NCBI GenBank assembly: GCA_964452495.1
Contig: CAYVMC010000008.1
Coordinates: forward strand, 1 to 64,000
Length of the DNA: 64,000 nucleotides
Source of the DNA: CALUTH01 sp964452495
GTDB taxonomy: Bacteria; Cyanobacteriota; Vampirovibrionia; Gastranaerophilales; Gastranaerophilaceae
Direction of reading: 5' to 3'
A program made the translations under genes and the position numbers. Below are positions 17,682 through 26,402 of the stretch, one piece after another. How positions within the stretch are numbered: position 1 is the stretch's first letter; every line of letters begins with the position of its first letter. The notes under the pieces are model-generated. The model ran no database searches and was not told where the DNA came from. It was given only the letters and a program-made list of their open reading frames with translations.

Positions 17682-19841
17682 CTAACCGCAAAGAGAGCAT
17701 GCAGAGCAAGAAGTATTCAATGCTTTTTGAGCTTCTTCAAGTCTTACCTTAATACGACCGTCTACTGCAATTCCTTCGCCTGTAGATTCTGAAATCAACA
17801 GCGGGTTAATATCTAATTCATCAATATATTTGAAATCAGATACCAGTTGAGAAAGTCTCAACAGAGTTTCTTGTATTTGGTCTATTTGAGCAGGTTTTGT
17901 ACCTCTTGCACCTTCTAAAAGCTTGTATGCTTTAACAGACTTAACCATTTCTGCTGCATCAATATCAGTTAACGGTGCAACTCTGAAAGTTACATCTTTT
18001 AAAACTTCAACAAATACACCGCCCAGACCAAACATCATCATTGGACCGTATTGAGGATCTGTTGCGATACCGCAAACCATTTCACGGTTACCTTTTACCA
18101 TTTCTTGAATAATAACACCTTCCAGTCCGTCAAGAAGTCCTTTTTCTTCAAGTTTTGCAAGCAGGTCTTTGTATTCTGCTCTCAATTGTTCTTCTGACTT
18201 AATATTGACTCTTACACCGCCAACATCTGTTTTGTGTGATGTAGTCTTTGAAGTCATTTTCATAACAACTGGATAACCGATAGAGTTTCCTAGTTCTACA
18301 ACTTCTTCTTCATTAGTTGCAAGACCATATTTACAAGCCCTTATGCCGTAAGCTTGAAGTACATCAATAGATTCTAAAGTTGTAAGCTGTGCTCTGCCTT
18401 CAGCAACAGATTTTGCAATGATTTTTTCAACCTTTGCTCTGTCAACATCGTAGCAAGGAATTTTACCTTCTGGTCTTTCCATCCATAATCTTTGTTGGTT
18501 TAATCTGTTCAATCCGTCAGCAGCCTGTTCTGCATACATGAAGAATGGCATATTAACGTTCATATCGGAAATCTTTGTAAAGAATTCATTTTTTGTCATA
18601 AATACACCGATAATCGGTTTTTGTGGGTTCTTTGCTTTAATTTCCATTAATGCTTGAGCAACATCAATATCTTTTAAACCAAGGAATGGAAGATAGATTG
18701 TTATAATCATATCAACATTTTCATCAGCGATAACTGTTTCCAGTGTTTGTTTGTAATGCTCAATAGGTGCTGATGCAATCATATCAATCGGGTTTTTAAC
18801 GGAAGCTGCTGCAGGCAAGAAACTTCTTAATTTTGCTTTTGTTTCATCTGTAATTTTTGCCATTTGCATTCCGTATTCACAAACAGCATCAGTTGCCATA
18901 ATTCCGGGACCGCCGGAGTTTGTAATGATTGCTACTCTGTCACCTTTTGGGATAGGACAGTTTGCAAAAACTTTTGCTGTTTCAAAAAGGTTTTGAAGAG
19001 AAAATTCTCTTATTACACCTGATTGTTGTAATAAAGCAGCGGCTGCTTTATCTGCACCTGCGAGGGAACCTGTGTGTGAAGATGCTGCCGATGCACCTGC
19101 TGCAGAACGTCCTGATTTTAACGCTAAAATCGGTTTCTTTTTAGAAACTCTTGATGCAAGTTTTCTAAAGTTTGCAGGGTTTTGGATTGATTCCATATAA
19201 AGTAAAATTTGTTTAACGTCATCATCGTTTTCCCAGTATTCAATAGCTGTTTCAGCATTAACGTCAGCCTGATTACCTATAGAAATAAATTGTGCAAAAC
19301 CAAGATTCAGGTCTTTTAAAATATTTAAAATGCCGCCGCCTAAAGCTCCTGATTGGGAAACAAAACCTATATTTCCACGTTCCGGCAAGCTTTCTGCAAA
19401 ACATCCGTCCATTCTTATATCAGGGTGAGTGTTTACAACACCTAAACAGTTAGGACCTACGCATCTCATTCCGTATTCTTTTAATTTTGCAACTAATTCT
19501 TTTTCAAGTTCAGCCCCTTCTGCGCCTGTTTCTTTAAAACCTGCTGTAATTATACACAAACCTTTAATGCCTTTTTGGTTACATTGTGAAATTGTATCAA
19601 GTACAAATTTAGAATTAACAACAATAATGGCTAAATCAACATCTCCCGGTACTTCAAGAACGGAAGTATAAGCTTGAAGCCCTTCAATAACTCCGCCCTT
19701 AGGGTTTACCGGATATATGTTTCCGTTAAATTTGTACTCTTGTAATCTTTTCATCAAATCAGAACCTATTGTGTGTTCTTTTGTTGATGCACCGATAACC
19801 GCGATTGATTTTGGTTTCATGATTTTGTCTAATGCGTTCAT
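17682..19841 (-). CDS. Acetate-CoA ligase (ADP-forming), fused alpha and beta parts
   Basis: A 719-residue acyl-CoA synthetase that converts acetyl-CoA (or another acyl-CoA), ADP and phosphate to the acid and ATP, conserving energy in fermentation. Order: CoA-binding Rossmann domain (ASTKEHTIGSDLMKRL), succinyl-CoA-ligase-like domain with the phosphorylated His in SSHTGSLAG near residue 255, then an ATP-grasp part (start YGIRACKYGL, with GVRVNIKSEEQL and MMMFGLGGVFVEVLKD). Length is right for the fused form. The C-terminus is odd: it ends NTSCSACSLCG, a three-cysteine tail not needed by the fold. A small unknown gene lies 1 base upstream. Confidence 0.92.
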   Translation of the reverse strand: MNALDKIMKPKSIAVIGASTKEHTIGSDLMKRLQEYKFNGNIYPVNPKGGVIEGLQAYTSVLEVPGDVDLAIIVVNSKFVLDTISQCNQKGIKGLCIITAGFKETGAEGAELEKELVAKLKEYGMRCVGPNCLGVVNTHPDIRMDGCFAESLPERGNIGFVSQSGALGGGILNILKDLNLGFAQFISIGNQADVNAETAIEYWENDDDVKQILLYMESIQNPANFRKLASRVSKKKPILALKSGRSAAGASAASSHTGSLAGADKAAAALLQQSGVIREFSLQNLFETAKVFANCPIPKGDRVAIITNSGGPGIMATDAVCEYGMQMAKITDETKAKLRSFLPAAASVKNPIDMIASAPIEHYKQTLETVIADENVDMIITIYLPFLGLKDIDVAQALMEIKAKNPQKPIIGVFMTKNEFFTKISDMNVNMPFFMYAEQAADGLNRLNQQRLWMERPEGKIPCYDVDRAKVEKIIAKSVAEGRAQLTTLESIDVLQAYGIRACKYGLATNEEEVVELGNSIGYPVVMKMTSKTTSHKTDVGGVRVNIKSEEQLRAEYKDLLAKLEEKGLLDGLEGVIIQEMVKGNREMVCGIATDPQYGPMMMFGLGGVFVEVLKDVTFRVAPLTDIDAAEMVKSVKAYKLLEGARGTKPAQIDQIQETLLRLSQLVSDFKYIDELDINPLLISESTGEGIAVDGRIKVRLEEAQKALNTSCSACSLCG

Positions 19842-19842
19842 T

Positions 19843-20271
19843 TTATTTTGTCCTTTCTTTTGTTATTATCTTCTTTTGAATTTTAAATTTAAATTCTGTT
19901 TTTCCAAAATAATTTATTATTCTTTTCATAAATGATTTTGTTGTATTGTCAGATAATTTTTCATAAGAAGTTACAGCTCCTGATGCTGCTTCTTTATATA
20001 AATCTGAGGATGCTGAAAATATTCCTTCTGTTTTGATCCCTCTGTTTTTCAATAAATCTTTTTCTTTTTGTGCAATGACACTTATTGTATTTTCTTCATG
20101 ATTCTGGCGGATATAAAGATTGTAGGGTTTATCTTTAACCATGGACGTCATAGTATTATATGCTTTTCGTGCATATTTAGCCGGTTTATAACTTAAATCG
20201 CCGGGCATAATCATAACTTTTCCTCCAAAGGCAGGGAAGGTATTTGAGTTTGTTTTATTTTGTATCAACAT
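19843..20271 (-). CDS. Unknown 142-residue protein
   Basis: I do not recognise this protein. It is Lys-rich and basic towards the C-terminus (end KFKIQKKIITKERTK), has no signal peptide or membrane helix, and starts with a short Asn/Thr-rich segment (NKTNSNTFPAFGGKV). AGGATAAAATATG precedes its start. Its stop is one base from the start of the ligase gene, and the radical SAM gene ends 17 bases upstream, so the three probably form a unit. This position is the only clue to its role. Confidence 0.75.
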   Translation of the reverse strand: MLIQNKTNSNTFPAFGGKVMIMPGDLSYKPAKYARKAYNTMTSMVKDKPYNLYIRQNHEENTISVIAQKEKDLLKNRGIKTEGIFSASSDLYKEAASGAVTSYEKLSDNTTKSFMKRIINYFGKTEFKFKIQKKIITKERTK

Positions 20272-20288
20272 ATTTTATCCTTTCAAAA

Positions 20289-20915
20289 TTAATACCCGTT
20301 AGGTATAAACTCTCTTGCCCTGAATTTTGCCCCAAGGGATTCGGCAACCTTTCTGCATTGGTTTTCATCAGGAGTTTGGCTCAGAAAACCGGTTACAATT
20401 GTTGCTACAACAATAAATCCTTCATCTGCGGCTGTTTTTATAAAATTTTTTACCTCATTATAGGCATTGCCTATTCTTGGTTTAGAGAGCCTGTTGTACT
20501 CATCCTCATCAGCACCATTCAGGCTTACTGAAAACTCATCAACAAGCCCTTTTAGTTCCGGCAGAACATTCCTTTTGTGGATAGCATTTGCATGTCCGTT
20601 AGTATTTACTCTTATTAATATATCAGGATTTTTTTCTCTCAAATATTTAGCAAAAGCTTTTAAGAGTTCTAATCGTAACATAGGTTCCCCATAACCGCAG
20701 AAACAAACAGTTTTTGGAGGAGGAAAATCTTCAAACTGGGCGATAATATCTTCAACAGAAAAATTTTCATCCTCAAGCCACATATCTTTGCCGCATACAT
20801 CATCTTTTTGAGTTCTTAAGCAAAAAATACATTTGTTTGTACATGAGTTGGTTAGATTTATATATAAAGTTTCAGGATTTTCGGTTTGTTCAATTGAATA
20901 AACTAAGGTATTCAT
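20289..20915 (-). CDS. Radical SAM protein of the TatD-associated type
   Basis: A 208-residue compact radical SAM protein. The cluster-binding CxxxCxxC is CTNKCIFC at about residues 27-34, followed by the SAM-binding GGE-like loop CGYGEPMLR and later motifs RVNTNGHAN and FSVSLNGADEDEY. The length and the CTNKCIFCLR form fit the family annotated as TatD-associated radical SAM proteins. No tatD gene is in the window. Substrate and reaction are unknown. GGAGGG lies upstream of the ATG. Confidence 0.82.
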   Translation of the reverse strand: MNTLVYSIEQTENPETLYINLTNSCTNKCIFCLRTQKDDVCGKDMWLEDENFSVEDIIAQFEDFPPPKTVCFCGYGEPMLRLELLKAFAKYLREKNPDILIRVNTNGHANAIHKRNVLPELKGLVDEFSVSLNGADEDEYNRLSKPRIGNAYNEVKNFIKTAADEGFIVVATIVTGFLSQTPDENQCRKVAESLGAKFRAREFIPNGY

Positions 20916-21083
20916 TACCGCCCTCCGCTTTTATTATCTCACATCAAATATTATAGGCAAGTGGGAAAATAAGAGTGGCGGGTAAAGATATGACATCTTA
21001 ATTTTATTCTGTTACTTCTTGTCTTATTTCTGGGATTGATGGCTGTTTCCAAAACTATTAAATTACTCTATTTAGGGAAACAA

Positions 21084-21117
21084 AAAACGGAGAAATAATA
21101 TGTAACTTCTCCGTTTT
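21084..21117 (-). terminator. Terminator of secF
   Basis: A perfect 11-bp stem (21107-21117 with 21084-21094, core CGGAGAA) with a 12-base loop, 20 bases after the secF stop. The minus-strand T tail is short, so the element is likely but not certain. Confidence 0.65.
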
Positions 21118-21137
21118 CAATAAAAAATAAAAAACAA

Positions 21138-22088
21138 TTATGCAGCCTGTTTTTTCTTAGTACCTTCTCGCCATATATCAACAAGTGATGCACAGAAGAA
21201 TATACTTGAATAGGTTCCGATAATTATACCGAGCATCATAGCAAGTACAAAATCTCTTGTTGTAACTCCGCCGAACAGATATAATGCAAGGAGCGTAAGA
21301 ACCGTTGTTAATGATGTATTTATACTTCTTGCAAGGGTTTGGTGAATAGAGAAGTTTACAATCTCGCCAAATGCCATCTTTTTAGAATAGTATTTAAGGT
21401 TTTCTCTAACTCTGTCAAATACAACAATCGTATCGTGTACAGAGAAACCAATTACTGTAAGGAGTGCGGTTATAAATAATCCGTCAATCTGAACATCCCA
21501 GAATAACCCGAGTATTGAAAATACACCGAGAATAAAAAGTACATCGTGTACAAGACCAAGAATTGCTGCAAGTGCATAATCAAATTGAAATCTTACTGTT
21601 AAATAACAGATAATTCCGAGCAGTGCAAGTGAAAGAGCAATAAGTGCATTTTTAAATAACTCGCTGCCAAGAGTTGCCCCGACAGATGAAACCTGTAATA
21701 GCTCTGCTGAGTTATATTCTTCGTTCATGATTTTAGTAATATTATCAGTAACTTTTGACCCTTCTTCTATAAACTGTGTTCGGATAGATATAATAGATTT
21801 AAGTCCTTCTTTTTGATTGTCAGCAGAAACGTTAATAACCTGTAAATACGGGTTATCAATACCGCCGGCATGTAATTTTTCTCTCAATTCGCCGAGTTTT
21901 TCATTTGGTGTCGCACTGTCAATACCGTACTGTAACGTAGTACCTCCGGTATAATCAATACCTACTTTTAACGGTGTATGTGTAGGGTAAGTAATTGTAG
22001 AATAAATCATTGCTCCGATACCCGGTGCCAGCAGAATTGCTGACAGACACAAAAACCAAATTTTATTCTTAACTATATCTAATTTCAT
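21138..22088 (-). CDS. secF: Protein translocase subunit SecF
   Basis: A 316-residue six-helix membrane protein that, with SecD, uses the proton gradient to pull proteins through SecYEG. Typical features are the first helix, a periplasmic loop with GIDYTGGTTLQYG, and the helix block GLVHDVLFILGVF plus GFSVHDTIVVFDRVREN. The ATG at 22088 is preferred, with an AGG nearby. A TTG at 22109 directly after the secD stop would add seven residues. It follows secD in the order dapA-secD-secF. Confidence 0.96.
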   Translation of the reverse strand: MKLDIVKNKIWFLCLSAILLAPGIGAMIYSTITYPTHTPLKVGIDYTGGTTLQYGIDSATPNEKLGELREKLHAGGIDNPYLQVINVSADNQKEGLKSIISIRTQFIEEGSKVTDNITKIMNEEYNSAELLQVSSVGATLGSELFKNALIALSLALLGIICYLTVRFQFDYALAAILGLVHDVLFILGVFSILGLFWDVQIDGLFITALLTVIGFSVHDTIVVFDRVRENLKYYSKKMAFGEIVNFSIHQTLARSINTSLTTVLTLLALYLFGGVTTRDFVLAMMLGIIIGTYSSIFFCASLVDIWREGTKKKQAA

Positions 22089-22109
22089 AATTTGTAACCT
22101 GCCCTTCAA

Positions 22110-23417
22110 TTAGTCCAAAATACCAAATTTTGCTTTTTCGCGTTTTGTTTCAGTAGCCTTATACGCATCACCAATATCAGATTTTTTAAGTCCGAACCAT
22201 TCAGGATGTTTTAAATCACCTGTTCCAAAAATTAAATGCATAAAGTTTCTTGTAACAGTTATAGCTGTAAACATTGAAACAGCAACACCGATAGCAAGAG
22301 TTAAAGCAAAACCCTTCACTATACTGGTTCCTAGCATATATAATATTACGCATGATATAATTGTTGTAACGTTTGAATCCCAAATACTTGTAAACGCTCT
22401 GTCAAAACCTGAATTTATTGCGGTAAACAAAGTTCTGCCGGCCTTTAATTCTTCTTTTGTTCTTTCAAATATCAGAATATTTGCATCTACAGCCATTCCG
22501 ACACTGAGGATAAAACCTGCAATACCTGCAAGTGTAAGAGTTACAGGGATAATTTTAAACAGAGCAAATAAAATAACGCCATATATACATAAGGCAACAT
22601 TTGCAATCAGTCCGGGCAGCCTGTAATATGCAGCCATAAATAACATTACAAGTCCGATTCCTATAATTCCTGCAAGTTTTGAACGTGCAATACTATCAGC
22701 ACCTAGAGTAGGTCCGACAGTATTTTCTTCAATAATTTTAGCTGGTACAGGAAGTGCTCCGGCATTTAAAAGGTCAACCATTTGTTTTGCTTCTTCATAA
22801 GCAAATCCTCCATTGCCGCCGGTTATTTGTGCATGACCGCCTGTAATCGGTTCATTTACGTTCGGTGCTGATTGGAGTTCCCCATTAAAGAATATTGCCA
22901 TTTGTTTACCAACAAGTTCTCTTGTTAAATCAGCAAACTTTTTAGCTCCTTCATTATTAAAGTCTAATGATACAACCCACTCCCCGTTATTCGGGTTGCT
23001 GCTTACCATTGCTTTATTTAAGTCTTTTCCTGTTAAGCCGGTTGATACCCAGTCAAGTTGTCCGTCAACCATTGCAAGCTTTTTGAATTCTAATTCAGCA
23101 GTTTCTCCGATAAATTGTTTGGCTTTATCCAAATCAGTTACATCAGGGATTTCTACAACAAGTCTTTTATCTCCCTGTCTCTGTACAACGGTTTCTGCAA
23201 CCCCGAGTTTGTTAACCCTGTTTTCAATTGCAAACTGCAAACTATTCATCATATCTTGTGTAATAACAGGCATTGTTTGTGTTGTTTGTGCTTCTAATAC
23301 AAGCCTTGAGCCGCCGACCAAGTCCAAACCTAGTTTAGTCGGTTTGGTTATAATAAAGTATATTGCGGCAATTACTACCAACACAATAAACCAAAACAAT
23401 TTAACTTTATTTTTCAT
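22110..23417 (-). CDS. secD: Protein translocase subunit SecD
   Basis: A 435-residue membrane partner of SecF. It has one N-terminal helix, then the large periplasmic region (KLGLDLVGGSRLVLEAQ, RVNKLGVAETVVQRQG), then five helices with SVGMAVDANILIFERTKEE and FTSIWDSNVTTII, the regions that form the proton path. GAGGAG lies upstream of the ATG. The secD length is shorter than the proteobacterial form and normal for Gram-positive and cyanobacterial-type SecD. Confidence 0.96.
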   Translation of the reverse strand: MKNKVKLFWFIVLVVIAAIYFIITKPTKLGLDLVGGSRLVLEAQTTQTMPVITQDMMNSLQFAIENRVNKLGVAETVVQRQGDKRLVVEIPDVTDLDKAKQFIGETAELEFKKLAMVDGQLDWVSTGLTGKDLNKAMVSSNPNNGEWVVSLDFNNEGAKKFADLTRELVGKQMAIFFNGELQSAPNVNEPITGGHAQITGGNGGFAYEEAKQMVDLLNAGALPVPAKIIEENTVGPTLGADSIARSKLAGIIGIGLVMLFMAAYYRLPGLIANVALCIYGVILFALFKIIPVTLTLAGIAGFILSVGMAVDANILIFERTKEELKAGRTLFTAINSGFDRAFTSIWDSNVTTIISCVILYMLGTSIVKGFALTLAIGVAVSMFTAITVTRNFMHLIFGTGDLKHPEWFGLKKSDIGDAYKATETKREKAKFGILD

Positions 23418-23482
23418 TTCTTATACTCCTCAATGGAATTTTATCAAAAACATTTTTAATTTAATAGTACAGTTGAATATAT

Positions 23483-24370
23483 TTATACGGTAATAGAATT
23501 ATATACGGATATGAGCTGTTCTTTTTCGTTATCATCAAGTGTTACCAGCGGAAGCCTTACCGAGTCCTTAATTAAACCTTTATATGCAAGAAGTGTTTTT
23601 ACTGGAGTTGGATTTGGTGCAAAAAATAATTTTTTAAATATAGGGAACAGTGCGGCATGCATATTTTTAGCTGCAACAATTTCACCGGTTTTAAAGTTTC
23701 TAATCATTGATTTAATTTCTTTTCCGAACAGATGTGAAGCGACAGAAATTACACCGTCTGCACCTATAGAGATCATAGGCAAGGTAAGACTGTCATCTCC
23801 GCTGAATATAACAAAATCTTTGGGACATTTTATTTTCATTTCTGAAATCAAATCCATATCAGGACAGCTTTGTTTTATTGCAACAATGTTTTCAAACTCG
23901 TATGCAAGTTTTGCAACAGTATCAGGAAGCATATTTACACCTGTACGTGAAGGTATGTTGTATATAATAACAGGTAATTCTGTAGCATTGGTAACAGCTG
24001 CAAAATGGGCATACATGCCTGATTGTGACGGTTTGTTGTAATAAGGAACTACAGTGAGTATTGCATCTGCCAGTTCTTCTTTAGCTACCGTTTTTATGAA
24101 TTCTATAGTTTCTCCAGTAGAATTGGAGCCTGCTCCCATAATAACTTTTGCTTTATCGTTGACTGCACGCTTTACGCTTGATAAGATTTCAAGCTTTTCA
24201 GAGTTTAATAGTGTAGGGGATTCTCCGGTTGTTCCGCAAACAAGAATAGCATCGCTGCCATTGTCTGTAAGATATGATGCCAGTACTTCAACTTTCTCAT
24301 AATCAATGTTCCCCTTTTCATCCATTGGGGTTACCATTGCGGATATGACTTCTCCTAAATTACACCTCAT
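23483..24370 (-). CDS. dapA: 4-hydroxy-tetrahydrodipicolinate synthase
   Basis: A 295-residue class I aldolase-type enzyme joining pyruvate and aspartate semialdehyde, the first step of the lysine/diaminopimelate branch that feeds peptidoglycan. The family motifs are present: GTTGES at about 46-51, the catalytic Tyr in YNIPSRTGV (Y137) and the Schiff-base Lys in AIKQS (K166). The ATG at 24370 is preferred over 24379, because GGGAGG is 10 bases away rather than one. It lies 65 bases upstream of secD and may share its transcript. Confidence 0.96.
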   Translation of the reverse strand: MRCNLGEVISAMVTPMDEKGNIDYEKVEVLASYLTDNGSDAILVCGTTGESPTLLNSEKLEILSSVKRAVNDKAKVIMGAGSNSTGETIEFIKTVAKEELADAILTVVPYYNKPSQSGMYAHFAAVTNATELPVIIYNIPSRTGVNMLPDTVAKLAYEFENIVAIKQSCPDMDLISEMKIKCPKDFVIFSGDDSLTLPMISIGADGVISVASHLFGKEIKSMIRNFKTGEIVAAKNMHAALFPIFKKLFFAPNPTPVKTLLAYKGLIKDSVRLPLVTLDDNEKEQLISVYNSITV

Positions 24371-24532
24371 TTTTATCATGCCTCCCTGATAGAATTCTTG
24401 AGTTCAATTATAAAACAAATTACATCATTAATTAACATTGATGTAAACTTTTGTAACGTTTTTATAACAAAATGAAATTGTGAATCTTATTATAGACTTT
24501 ATATTTATGTAAAACGAAACACAATAACACGT

Positions 24533-24580
24533 CAGATAAAGAGGAGATAACACGAGGACTATATCAGATAACACGAGGAG
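24533..24580. repeat. Short imperfect tandem repeat
   Basis: GATAACACGAGGA occurs at 24546-24558 and 24567-24579 (offset 21), with a third degenerate copy (CAGATAAAGAGGA) from 24533. It lies just downstream of the TPR-gene stop on the minus strand, in the gap before dapA. Its function is unknown. Confidence 0.6.
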
Positions 24581-24583
24581 ACA

Positions 24584-25357
24584 CTAATTAACAAGGCTCA
24601 GGTGAGAACATCTGGGTCTTTTTAATACAGAAATTTTGTTAATTCTTGCTCTTACAAACTCTGCAACATCAGCCTGTGGTTTTATATTTAAAAACTTTGT
24701 ATAATAACGCTTTGCATCTTTAAACATTCCCATTTTGTCAAAACAAAGGGCTATTCCAAAATATGCTTTATAAAAATTTGGATTAATTTTTATAACCTGA
24801 GAAAAAGTATTGGTTGCTTCTTGATACTGATCTATACTCATTTCCAGAGTTCCTTTATTAATATAAGCATTCAGATACTCTGGATGGTGTTCAATTATGT
24901 TATCGTAAATTAAAAAGGCCATACTATATTCTTCAAGTTCTTCATGTGTAAGTGCCAACCAGGTTTGAGCATCAAGATTATCAGGTGAAAGCTTTATTGC
25001 TGACATAAAATTTTTAAGTGCTTCGTCATATTTTTCCATCGCAAAATTACACATTCCCAATTCCAAGAACAATTCATATGAAGGTTCTAAATTGTTTGCA
25101 TTTGTATAATAGTTTACGGCTTTTGTATAGTTGCCTACAGCCTTATACGAATGAGCAATGCCTATATAAGCATCAATATTGTTCCTGTCTTTCATTATTG
25201 CTTGGAGGTATTGAGGAATAGATTCTTTATGTTTATTGGCAAACCGCAGATAATCACCGCTTACACAAAAACGATAAGATATACTATCATACTTAGCAGG
25301 TCTAATTGAATTGATTACTTTATCTAAATTAGAATTGGAAATTACTTCAATCTCCAC
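24584..25357 (-). CDS. Tetratricopeptide repeat protein
   Basis: A 257-residue protein made almost wholly of TPR helices, at least five repeats between about residues 35 and 240 (for example YIGIAHSYKAVGNYTKAVN and FGIALCFDKMGMFKDAKRY). There is no signal peptide, so it is probably a cytoplasmic scaffold for protein-protein contacts. The start is a GTG with AAGGGGG five bases upstream. The partner cannot be named. It is divergent from the two secreted paralogues at 25591. Confidence 0.85.
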   Translation of the reverse strand: MEIEVISNSNLDKVINSIRPAKYDSISYRFCVSGDYLRFANKHKESIPQYLQAIMKDRNNIDAYIGIAHSYKAVGNYTKAVNYYTNANNLEPSYELFLELGMCNFAMEKYDEALKNFMSAIKLSPDNLDAQTWLALTHEELEEYSMAFLIYDNIIEHHPEYLNAYINKGTLEMSIDQYQEATNTFSQVIKINPNFYKAYFGIALCFDKMGMFKDAKRYYTKFLNIKPQADVAEFVRARINKISVLKRPRCSHLSLVN

Positions 25358-25410
25358 TATATCCCCCTTCCTTGATTTATTTTATTATTTACCGTACGTT
25401 GTAATAACCT

Positions 25411-25442
25411 CCAAAGGGTGGATTTTTTAATCAATCCTTTGG
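25411..25442. other. Hairpin in the divergent intergenic region
   Basis: CCAAAGG(gtg)GATT can pair with AATCCTTTGG around a short T-rich loop. It lies between two divergent genes, so a terminator role is unlikely. An operator or 5'-leader structure for the minus-strand TPR gene is possible. Confidence 0.35.
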
Positions 25443-25575
25443 TGTATTTTATTTTGCTTATATTTGGGGACTAATTCATATTCACGCGATTTTCTATAAT
25501 ATCTTAGGGTTATAATTAATTGTTTACATTTTTTTACATCTTAAAATGTAGAGATTAGATTTTTGAGTTTTTACA

Positions 25576-25584
25576 TGATATAAA
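25576..25584 (+). promoter_or_regulatory. Extended -10 of the secreted pair, probably leaderless
   Basis: TGaTATAAA ends six bases before the ATG at 25591 (spacer ATTATT), and no ribosome site is visible, which suggests transcription starts at the ATG. Confidence 0.6.
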
Positions 25585-25590
25585 ATTATT

Positions 25591-26400
25591 ATGAAAAAAC
25601 GGGCTTTTGCAATAATATTACTATTTTTAACTTCATTTAATATTGTGTACGGAGAAGGAGTTGTTCTACAGGTTGAGCATAAAGAGAAGGTAAATGTAGA
25701 TAAAACTCCTAAAACAATATCCGGATCGATGCTTATTAAAGACGATGCAACCCTTCAAATGCTTATTGATACACAACGGAAAAAAGATTTGGCAGATTTA
25801 GAAATATTATGGCAGGGAACAGTTGCAAATAATCAGGTTATTGAATTCGCAATAAAAAAACTGGCAAGCCCTGACAGCCAAAAAAGAATACATTCGTCTT
25901 TTATGGCAAAAACTTTGTCTGCGGTAGTTTCAGGAGCATCTTTTGTTCCGTATGTTATGGGTGAAAATCCAACTGTTCAGACAGCGGCATTTTCTGCCGG
26001 TCGAATTGCACAATCACTCCTTAATAAGAAGAATGTTCCTCAGGAAACACCTTTGACAGATACAGAATTAATACAGTTGGCTAGCCTTGTTGAAGAGTTG
26101 CAGGATAAAATTATCGCATCATACTATAATTATAAAAATACTCTTAATCAGTTAAAAACCACCCGTTCCAAGATGATTTTATACAGTAAAAATTATTCTA
26201 AAGCAATTGCGAGTAAGGATATATTAGATATTTCTTTGTCTTCTTCACTCTATGACAATATGTACATAGAGGAATATAAACTTGAACAGGCTGCAAAGAA
26301 GTATCACACGGAATTGCAGCGGCTGGCTGGAAAAACAGCAGTTGATAAACTGGAATTGTATCAGTATGATTTTAATTCGGCATTGTTTAAAGGAAATTAA
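25591..26400 (+). CDS. Secreted protein of an unknown family (first of a pair)
   Basis: A 269-residue protein with a signal peptide (MKKRAFAIILLFLTSFNIVYG, cleavage near residue 21). No known domain is recognised. It is a diverged paralogue of the next gene: both share DLxILWQG near the first third, a hydrophobic Gly/Ala-rich segment in the middle, and a helical ELQxKIxxxYYxY block later. The middle segment (FMAKTLSAVVSGASFVPYV) could insert in a membrane. The C-terminal half is helical and charged. It is 2 bases from the next gene, so the pair is one operon and the two products may form a complex. Confidence 0.8.
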   Translation: MKKRAFAIILLFLTSFNIVYGEGVVLQVEHKEKVNVDKTPKTISGSMLIKDDATLQMLIDTQRKKDLADLEILWQGTVANNQVIEFAIKKLASPDSQKRIHSSFMAKTLSAVVSGASFVPYVMGENPTVQTAAFSAGRIAQSLLNKKNVPQETPLTDTELIQLASLVEELQDKIIASYYNYKNTLNQLKTTRSKMILYSKNYSKAIASKDILDISLSSSLYDNMYIEEYKLEQAAKKYHTELQRLAGKTAVDKLELYQYDFNSALFKGN

Positions 26401-26402
26401 AA

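Noticed and set aside
22996..23493. Plus-strand open frame of 165 codons opposite secD
   Set aside because: It overlaps the certain secD coding region on the other strand and has no ribosome site or domain.
23511..24041. Plus-strand open frame of 176 codons opposite dapA
   Set aside because: dapA is complete with all motifs. The opposite frame is a shadow.
24533..24580. CRISPR array
   Set aside because: Repeats are 13 bases at a spacing of 21, too short and too few, with no cas genes.
25411..25442. Rho-independent terminator
   Set aside because: It lies between divergent genes, and the stem has a bulge without a proper T-tail.
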